The notes beneath the pieces are model-generated. The model was not told where the DNA came from and made no database searches. It saw only the letters and a program-made list of their open reading frames with translations. Shown in pieces: positions 58,201 to 64,000 of a DNA stretch of 64,000 bases (the stretch's first letter is position 1; each line of letters starts with the position of its first letter). The position numbers and the translations under genes are program-made. This DNA comes from Gyrodactylus bullatarudis (taxonomy: Eukaryota > Platyhelminthes > Monogenea > Gyrodactylidea > Gyrodactylidae): NCBI GenBank assembly GCA_012064415.1, contig SSNU01000051.1:493021-557020 (forward strand), written 5' to 3'.

Positions 58201-61200
58201 CGCATAACGTTCTTTGATGAATTTACCGTGACTAAAGATGAAAAATTTTTCTGAAAACTGTCATCAATGAATCTTGACTGAATTTACTTATAAGTAGTAT
58301 ACATTTCATGGAAAAATTCTTTTCATCTTAAACAAATTTAAAGATAGCTAGTCCTATTTCTGCACTTAATTGTTGTCACGGCACTTTTTAGTACTATTTT
58401 TCTAATCAAGTGTCAGAGTATAGTATTCTTCAACTAAAATAGAGAAAGCAGTATTTCAATGTGTAAGAAGCTAGCAGAAAAATTAATTCTTAGAATTTAA
58501 AATTTCAACTAAAAAAGGATTTATTTTGTAAATTATGCGGTATAACAGTTTAATGGGGGTTTTTAATGAAATAAATTTGAACAAAAATAAGAAATTCTGA
58601 TCACACAAGATTTGAATACTACAAATTTTTACAAGAATTCACGGTAAAGTACTAATTTTTACTCAATTTTCAAAGTAAGAGTCTATTTTTATGTCAATTT
58701 AGGTAGCGACATTTCAGAATTCGAGGCTCTTTGATATTAATCAAAGGAAAGTTCTTTTAAACCTGTATTAACTTTTCATTGACTTGAAAAAAATTAAAAT
58801 CTTTGACCCTAAAAAAAGAGTTAATTTCAATACAATAAAACAATTGACTTTCATCAAAGTACCATAATTTGTTTTTATTTTGTACAATGAATGTTTTTTT
58901 TCTTTTAAACTAAAACAAAAGAAGAAGAAAAAGTTTCCAATTAACTGTTGAGAGATGTGATATCCTCGTGGATTAACTCAGATGGTTTTTTTGTTCAACT
59001 TGAATAAATTTGTAACAAATATTTTTTCATGGTAGCTGAAAACATGTGAAAAGACTACGGAAATTTTGAAGAAGGAACTCATCAATCAAAGAGATCAACA
59101 GCTTAATTCTGGCCTGATCCGATCATCTCTGAGTGTCGGTGGCAAGAATATCGAAGATTTCACAAAACCCCTCATGATTGAGAATCTAGAACAAGAGAAC
59201 CACAGTTCTGGTCCAAATAGTCCGCCAAATTCTTGTTCATCAAGTATTGTCATTCTACAATTAAAGGATCGCAACTTGGAACTTGAAAAAGAGGTACATC
59301 AAAAGTTACAATAAGATATTTTAGTAAAAGTTAATTTTATATCAACCCTTTGCCCAAACCTAACATTCCGAATTCTGTCCCCTTGTTTAGTATGTAAATA
59401 TTCTTGAGAATAACTCTGTCATGTTCATTAATTCTACTTGCAAAAGAAACTTGGCATAGTCATTACTACTCATTAGACAAGAATTTAGCCATTTTCAAGA
59501 GAAAGTCAAATTTTTTAATTTGGGTTATTTTCCCTTTGACCTTCTATGGCCAAATTCGAGTATATCTTAACTTTTTATACCCCTTTAGTGGGTTATGTAT
59601 GGGATAGGTAACTTTCTCAAGTCATGATTCTGTTTTAAGGAACCTATCAAAATAGTTTATTAACCGAGAAAGATTTTGAAAACGGCAAAAAACCCGTAGA
59701 ATTTTAAAATATGATCACTTTGAATTCATTTTCAGGTTTTATAAAGATTTCAAGTTCCAAATCATTGTGACAATGGAATTTGAATCTATTGTTCTTATTG
59801 CATGTTCTTCCCCTGTTAAGTCATGCATGCATTAACTAGGTAATCTTTATTTCTGGACAGCATTTAGACACGTTAATGATTCATTGCACCCTCTGCTAGG
59901 CAGTATAAACAAAACCCTTAACCAAAATTCCTTCTTTTGATGTTAGACAAATGTTTCTTTGTTTAAATTGATTCATTAGATGACATCATCCAAGGAATGT
60001 TTGTTACATTCATGACTCAGACGATTTAACTGAAGAAAATAAAAAAATTAAATCTTCTTCGATTTTTACAGAAATCTCGATTTTTTCATCAAGAGTTTGA
60101 ATTTTTGAACTCATGTTGCCCACTTTTAACAGTTGAAGAAAAAAATCCTTAAAAAGAATTATTTTCATGAAAAATATGGTCATTTTTCAAATTTCGATTT
60201 GGCGCCATAAGCCCTTTTTTCAAACTTTGAAATGAAAATTTTTATTGATTTGAAATTTGAAAGATGATCTAAAGAGGTTTTTCGGGATCAAGAATAGACA
60301 AGAAAGCTGACTAGCACCGTCAAATTACTGACAGTTACCCCATTTTCGAGAGATTTTGAATTATCGAAATTTCATTGATTCTCAAGTGGTGAAAATGATC
60401 GAAAATTCGAAATTCCGCTCCTAAACGATAATGAAGTTATGCATTAAAACAGATTTAGCATATTTGATTTCTTGTCTAATTCTGATCCTGAAAATCAACT
60501 TTTGGCCACATTTCCACTTTCAAATCAATAAAATCTTTCAGTTCAAAGTTCGAAAAAAGGGTTTCTTTAACAAATTCGAATTCTTGATGAAAAATCAAGA
60601 TTTCTGTAAAAATCGTAGATTCCCAATTTCATATCAATTAGGTTTATCTCCCATATAGCCTAACCGAATTATTTTTTTAAATAAAATTCGCATAGTTTTC
60701 CCATTTGGTATTCTAACAAAGACTAGTCTGCTAGTTTTTCTCTATTTTTTAAATCATGAAAGTTTTTTTCTCATTTTCCGCAAAAGAAGAAATTAAAACG
60801 TCTATAGCTATAATCTCAAGTTCGGGGCTGAACAAAGCTTAGATGAATGAAATTTAGTCGCGTTTCAAATAAAATCTTGAATAGATACTCAAATGGGGTA
60901 TTGATTTATTAAGTAACCTTCTACATTCCTTTATTTAGGACATCTAAAACGGAGTGGAAACATAAATAATAATTTTCTTCCTAAATTGCTTTTTTTCAGC
61001 TGAAAATTATATATGTAAACAGGTTGCTAACTGTATATTTCGTTCATAAAGAACATTTTTGTCTTCTTTCGCTACCATCATGTATCTCGCTTAACATTAA
61101 CCCCATCAGATAAAAATAATTCGCAGAATTATTTTTTCAATACATGAATCATTCTTGGGGGATCCATAAAATTCCCCAAACAATTAAAAAGTTGTATTTT

Positions 61201-64000
61201 TCAGAATATTAAAAAGAAATGCTCACTATTCAAGAGTCCAAAAGGACTATAGAAGCAAAAACTAATTGGAATTTTTTCCATTTAGAATACAAATTTAACA
61301 GAGGAACTGAACAAATTAAAACAAACCAGCCTTGCTGTTACTGATCAGAAACCGGGCCATTTGAAGGAGTCCGTGCACGTGATGGACTGCCAGATCAGCC
61401 TGAAAACAATGAGCTGCAATTTGGACAATGAACGCCAGAAGAATGCAAACCTTCAAGTTTGCCTTAGGGACTATCAAAGTTAGAGGGGTTTGATAAAAAA
61501 TTTTGAATCCTGGTTTAGTCAGACTTTTAGTCTTGTCGATGTGTTTAACTGAGTATACAAGTGAATTCTCAGGATTAAAAAGTGAATAGTCTAGAAGGTT
61601 CTACTCCATTGTTTTCGAGTCAGTCATCGATACCTAAATGAATTTATCTAAAGCCAATTGACATGAAGATGAGAATTTATAGTTTTACCAAAGAACTCAA
61701 TATTTTTCTGAATCAATAATTCAGGTAAATTCTCAAATATGTCCGAAAATCCATATTACAATAGAAGTAAAAGAGTTTGAGAGAAATTTGCCATCTCCGA
61801 GAAAAAAGCCTTTTAAATAGAGAAATATTCTTGATGTGTATCTGACAAAAGATTTTCTTATCGCAGACCTAATTAACACTGTTTAGAAAGATTTATTCTT
61901 CTGTTGTATAATACAGATATACTTAAAAACAAACTTCCAATAGAAAAAAATCGTTTAGCATCTACCTCGAATGCAAAATACGATTAAACAACCTTATTCT
62001 TTTCCAGAACAAATCAAGAACCTGTCTGAAGCCCATGAGAGTCTAGTGATTGAGAAGCATGCCCTTTATGTGGACTTTGAGGGTCTGCGACGGTTACACA
62101 ATCAACTTAACTTGGACTATGAAAAGTGCAATGAACAGCTAACCGATGCTCGTTTCAACCTGAGAAAATCAAAACTTGAAATATCCACGCTACACAATGA
62201 ATTGGCCAGAATGAGGCAGGTCCTACAGAAATCCAATATCAGCTGTGAGCTCTTCTGGTCAATGATAAAAGTAGAAGATTTGGGCGTTTTTTCTAACCTC
62301 AAACAAACACCATAGGCAGCTTTTTTGGGATACACACAAATTGAGTGACTGTAAACTTTGAAGGCTTAGTTGGGGAATAGAAATAAATAGGATAGCCTCA
62401 CTTTGTTCTATAAATAAATATGAATTGGGGAATAAAACATTATCAATGCAGGTGAAATAGACTGGTGATTTACTATACTGTATATAAGAGTTGACGCCCT
62501 ACTCTATAGTTTACTTGAATTTCAATGAGGGAAAACTTTATTCCTTTACCTGTCCGACATAAAAATGGATATATTTGTACTTGTATATATATATATGGTT
62601 TTATATAGTTGATTCAAAACCTGCCAGTGGTTTTTTTATTTCATGCATACATCTATCAAAAAGCATCAGGAATTCTACTCGTTTCTGGCATTCTTATTAT
62701 CCCTAGTTAGCAAAAATACAGCATGATAGCAAACTTGGAATTCACAATTCTAATGATCATAGTAAAAATTCATTGAAAGTTCTTGGCGCATATTTGAAAA
62801 TAAAAAAACTTAGTTAAACAGAATATTTTAATGGAGTTTCGTGTAAATATAGGCCTATATAATTTATACTATTGTATTTTTATATTAAAGTAGAATCTCA
62901 AGAGACTCAGTAAAATATAGAACGCTTACCACTGATATAAGTAGCCAAAAAAAGTAGAAACAGACCAATAAATTTATTTAATAAATAAGTTTTATGGTTA
63001 GAGAGGCAAAAGAAGATTTTTATTTCCAAAAGTGAGCTATCCACTTGCTTTCAAACTCATATTTTTACAACTTTGAATAGTTTTGTCCCAACGATTGCAT
63101 TAATATTCTTAAAAATAAATTCAGTATCGTCAGTTGCAGCAAATACGTCATCCAGAGATCAGTGAAAATAAAAATTCAGAAACAATTGAAATTATGCAAC
63201 CCAAAAAAAATTTCAGAATCAGTTAAAATCGGCATATTTCTAGTACAATAAATAAGATAAATTCTTGAGCTTGGGGTCATTTTTTGGAACTAACCCAGAT
63301 AAATAAATAAACATGTTCTTTTGAATTTCATTTACCTCATCATATAACGTTGCTTACACTTTTTAAGTTTATCTCTTCTTTTTCGTTGTCATGACAATAA
63401 CTCTTTGAGTCAGTTCATGAACTATATAACATACACAGCTATAGTTCACAAGATTCTTTTCAGATCATTCATCTAATTGGCGTCAGTGTTGCTTGGATAC
63501 TGATCTTGAGTATCATAGCATTGCACGACACCTTGAAAGCATCCCCAATCCAGTTGACGGACACAATTTCAATCAGGAAGTTAAACGACTCAAAGCCAAA
63601 AACAATGTAATTCAAATTTCTTTCTTGTCTTTCAAGTCTCAAGTCTCTTAATTTTTGTCTTAATTCAGTCCCTTGAAACGTATACAGCTAATCTTGAAGA
63701 AGAGAACCAAAGACTTTTCAATCACATTGACCAGATAAAGACAGTTAATCCTAACAAGTTTAAGCCTATAGAACAAAGTCATGACGATGAGCTGTCACTT
63801 CGTGAACGTTTGGTTCTCCTACAAAAACAGAAAGAACGCCTCGAGGATAAGTTGACTGAGAAAAGTCGTAAATATCAGTGCACAACTAATAGGTATGCAA
63901 ACAAAATTTGGGCCATTTCATAATACCATTCAAGGTTAGATTATCTAAAATGGTTTCTTTTTGTCCTCTCTAGATCGAATACTATTATTAGTTTTGTGAA
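40174..64000 (+). CDS. Girdin: Girdin/CCDC88-like Hook-domain coiled-coil protein (3' end beyond window)
   Basis: Nineteen exons with matching phases: 40174-40271, 40317-40419, 40494-40572, 43135-43283, 44953-45063, 45285-45439, 45509-45737, 46087-46584, 47827-48024, 50575-50707, 52042-52285, 55404-55536, 55591-55749, 59036-59293, 61286-61478, 62008-62244, 63464-63606, 63669-63892 and 63974 onward; about 1,120 codons. Residues 1-143 form a Hook-type domain (GVRKFYL, EELGQVI, KVLLLLIGIAINCQ). The rest is long coiled coil with a Girdin/Hook signature YKDEIDALKE in exon 7 and, near the right edge, LVLLQKQKERLEDKLTEK, as at the end of the Girdin coiled coil. Hook proteins are only about 700 residues, so Girdin fits better. 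Girdin/Daple link actin, microtubules and G-alpha signalling; the C-terminal G-alpha and actin-binding part would lie beyond the window. The exon 13 donor could also be at 55737. Confidence 0.85.
40573..43134 (+). other. Girdin intron 3
   Basis: 2.56 kb without recognised exon. Holds a short (AC)n(AG)n microsatellite at about 41717-41741 and, about 90 bp on, a CT-rich stretch (41815-41840) that is roughly its complement. Confidence 0.6.
43284..44952 (+). other. Girdin intron 4
   Basis: 1.67 kb. About 44480-44720 resembles family A interior. No additional exon seen. Confidence 0.6.
44953..48024 (+). CDS. Girdin: Girdin-like exons 5-9: first coiled-coil block
   Basis: Exon 5 is linker; exon 6 starts the coiled coil (LELELAEYRAKNRKLKVE). 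Exon 7 has the YKDEIDAL signature. Exon 8 is the largest (166 codons) with heptads such as RISELEHEKERDTKIIQSLR. Exon 9 continues to LSLAK with a GTTAGT donor. Introns 5-8 are 221, 69, 349 and 1,242 bp. All frames join. Confidence 0.85.
46585..47826 (+). other. Girdin intron 8
   Basis: 1.24 kb; holds a family C fragment (about 46790-46870) and a family B arm fragment (about 47670-47720). Confidence 0.5.
48025..49165 (+). repeat. Tandem duplication in Girdin intron 9
   Basis: About 280 bp starting at the splice donor (GTTAGTCTTTAACCTTTAAT at 48024) repeats from about 48305. Both copies share AATGCCTAAAGCAATCATGA and, further on, AACACACTTGCTCGAGCTAA (48219 and 49093). In copy 2 the unit is interrupted by two foldback elements, which copy 1 lacks. 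Copies differ at scattered sites. Confidence 0.75.
48551..49076. mobile_element. Family A foldback, complete
   Basis: Arms of about 65 bp: left TGACATGAAGATGAGAATTT and TTTCTCCGGATTCACAGAAA; right end is the complement, closing with CTCATCTTCATGTCA. Inserted in the second copy of a tandem duplication, whose first copy shows the empty site. Interior about 400 bp without a usable frame. Confidence 0.75.
49170..49619. mobile_element. Family B foldback with TA duplication
   Basis: Starts TA-AAGTTGATTGAAATGAAG and ends CTTCATTTCAATTAGCTT-TA. The flanking unit is uninterrupted in the other copy of the tandem duplication (TATAGTTAGACTTTC at about 48287), giving an empty site with one TA. Arms of more than 120 bp pair. 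TA targets and ends suggest a Tc1/mariner-driven MITE. Confidence 0.75.
49620..50574 (+). other. Girdin intron 9, remainder
   Basis: About 0.95 kb, no exon or repeat boundary recognised. Confidence 0.4.
50575..52285 (+). CDS. Girdin: Girdin-like exons 10-11
   Basis: Exon 10 (50575-50707) encodes LENERDELKLKNLELSARIQ and an acidic, serine-rich end (phase 1 donor GTGAGT). Exon 11 (52042-52285) starts VNEPNVEDSRE and continues LKGEILRLSSEIRRLNILLE coiled coil, ending in phase 2. The 1.33 kb intron between them carries the hammerhead-bearing repeat. Confidence 0.85.
51235..52020 (+). repeat. Hammerhead-bearing repeat, copy 2
   Basis: Shares ordered blocks with 8920-9985 (see that entry), in sense orientation relative to the host gene, within Girdin intron 10. 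Copy 2 holds the best-preserved hammerhead. Its right end almost touches exon 11, so the exon's acceptor region may be partly repeat-derived. No open frame of note. Confidence 0.6.
51801..51841 (+). ncRNA. Minimal hammerhead ribozyme (type I), core mutation
   Basis: Core strand CTGACGA at 51806-51812. Stem II GTCC/GGAC (51813-51816 with 51823-51826), six-base loop TAACAA. Second core strand AAAA (51827-51830) where GAAA is expected. Stem III is the two-pair minimal form A830-T835 and C831-G834 with a GC loop. Cleavage-site GTC ends at C51836. Stem I pairs GTGTA (51801-51805) with TACAT (51837-51841), one G-U pair included. Every helix forms; the only core defect is G12 to A, which removes the catalytic general base, so activity is unlikely. 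The tiny stem III is the form known from Penelope-like and retrozyme hammerheads. Confidence 0.75.
52286..55403 (+). other. Girdin intron 11
   Basis: 3.1 kb; contains the family C copy at 54165-54600. A 72-residue frame at 53523-53741 has no splice support or recognised motif. Confidence 0.5.
54165..54600 (-). repeat. Dispersed repeat family C, copy 2
   Basis: Reverse-complement partner of 4688-5150, with long matching blocks including AACATGAAAAATTTTCATTT and CCTTAATCTCATTTTGAAGA when read on the minus strand. Confidence 0.6.
55404..59293 (+). CDS. Girdin: Girdin-like exons 12-14
   Basis: Exon 12 (55404-55536) enters in phase 2 and gives MMNEDNARVEEELRHNYGDE coiled coil. Exon 13 (55591-55749) follows a 54-bp intron: NRELTNLKDELNKELMTCQL; its donor is GTAAGC at 55750, with an in-frame alternative GTATTG at 55738. 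Exon 14 (59036-59293) gives LKTCEKTTEILKKELINQRD, a Ser/Pro/Asn-rich break (SSGPNSPPNSCSSS), then heptads again. Confidence 0.85.
55750..59035 (+). other. Girdin intron 13
   Basis: 3.3 kb with a family B foldback at 56029-56763; the rest is AT-rich with no exon seen. Confidence 0.5.
56029..56763. mobile_element. Family B foldback
   Basis: TA-AAGCTAATTGATATGAAG at the left, CTTCATTTCAACCAACTT-TA at the right, TA at both ends. The outer 120 bp or so pair (for example GAATCCTACTCATG opposite CATGAGTAGGATTC). Short frames read from it on both strands are repeat sequence, not genes. Confidence 0.75.
59294..61285 (+). other. Girdin intron 14
   Basis: 2.0 kb; holds a family B foldback (about 60050-60646). 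Confidence 0.5.
60050..60646. mobile_element. Family B foldback, left end eroded
   Basis: The inner left arm begins TTTTTACAGAAATCTCGATT (about 60063) without the usual outer 35 bp. The right end is complete (CATATCAATTAGGTTTA). A deletion removed the left terminus. Confidence 0.6.
61286..64000 (+). CDS. Girdin: Girdin-like exons 15-19 (partial)
   Basis: Exon 15 (61286-61478) ends CLRDYQ|GTTAGA in phase 1; reading on would hit a stop. Exon 16 (62008-62244) gives IKNLSEAHESLVIEKHALYV and ends at GTGAGC in phase 1. Exon 17 (63464-63606) is YHSSNWRQCCLDTDLEYHSI, less coiled. Exon 18 (63669-63892) gives LETYTANLEEENQRLFNHID and the LQKQKERLEDKLTEKSRKY end of the coiled coil, phase 2. Exon 19 starts at 63974 after a TCTCTCTAG acceptor and runs off the window. 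Confidence 0.8.
61650..61720 (+). repeat. Family A terminus fragment
   Basis: AAAGCCAATTGACATGAAGA and TGAGAATTTATAGTTTTACC: left arm of family A only, in Girdin intron 15. Confidence 0.5.
62245..63463 (+). other. Girdin intron 16
   Basis: 1.2 kb; (TA)n run at about 62584-62597 and a family C fragment near 62757-62800. No exon seen. Confidence 0.5.

Noticed and set aside
40174..64000. Hook-family (HOOK1-3 type) assignment for the coiled-coil gene
   Set aside because: The N-terminal domain fits, but the coiled coil already exceeds 950 residues and ends with a Girdin-like motif, whereas Hook proteins are about 700 residues in total.

Overview
The window looks like nuclear DNA of an animal, most likely an arthropod. 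It is very AT-rich, its genes are split by GT..AG introns, and it carries piggyBac, Tc1 and mariner elements plus many small foldback repeats. A parasitic copepod is my best guess, from general style only; nothing in the sequence proves it. No bacterial, organellar, rRNA, CRISPR or viral feature was seen.

Layout. 1-18.3 kb is gene-poor. It holds dispersed repeats, a broken piggyBac transposase (11.3-12.7 kb, - strand), a 0.7 kb foldback, a broken mariner (17.1-17.6 kb) and two relics of a hammerhead-ribozyme repeat family. 18.4-22.3 kb holds two intronless genes: a single-pass membrane protein I do not recognise (-), with a clear TATA and two CCAAT boxes, and a CAMK-like protein kinase (+). 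22.4-30.2 kb is an immunoglobulin-superfamily gene on the - strand, probably GPI-anchored, assembled from five phase-compatible exons. It converges on the kinase, with polyA signals 3 bp apart, and its introns hold a piggyBac pseudo-element with clean ends, an odd inverted duplication of a cDNA-like sequence and a SINE-like repeat. 30.3-34.2 kb has no recognised gene. 34.3-40.0 kb is a seven-transmembrane receptor (-) with a GAIN/GPS-like ectodomain (adhesion-GPCR type). Its large intron holds an apparently intact Tc1 element with perfect 212-bp terminal repeats. 40.17-64.0 kb is a Girdin/CCDC88-like gene (+): 19 exons, a Hook-type N-terminal domain and a long coiled coil, running off the right edge. 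The receptor and Girdin-like start codons are head to head, 136 bp apart.

The strongest unusual signals are three related hammerhead-ribozyme relics, one with the complete minimal secondary structure but a G-to-A change at core position 12; a 114-bp-arm inverted duplication in which both strands begin the same protein; a tandem duplication in a Girdin intron that gives an internal empty-site control for two foldback elements; and candidate introns of 28-40 bp in the receptor gene. Exon models come from reading splice sites and frames by eye. They are internally phase-consistent but have no transcript support.
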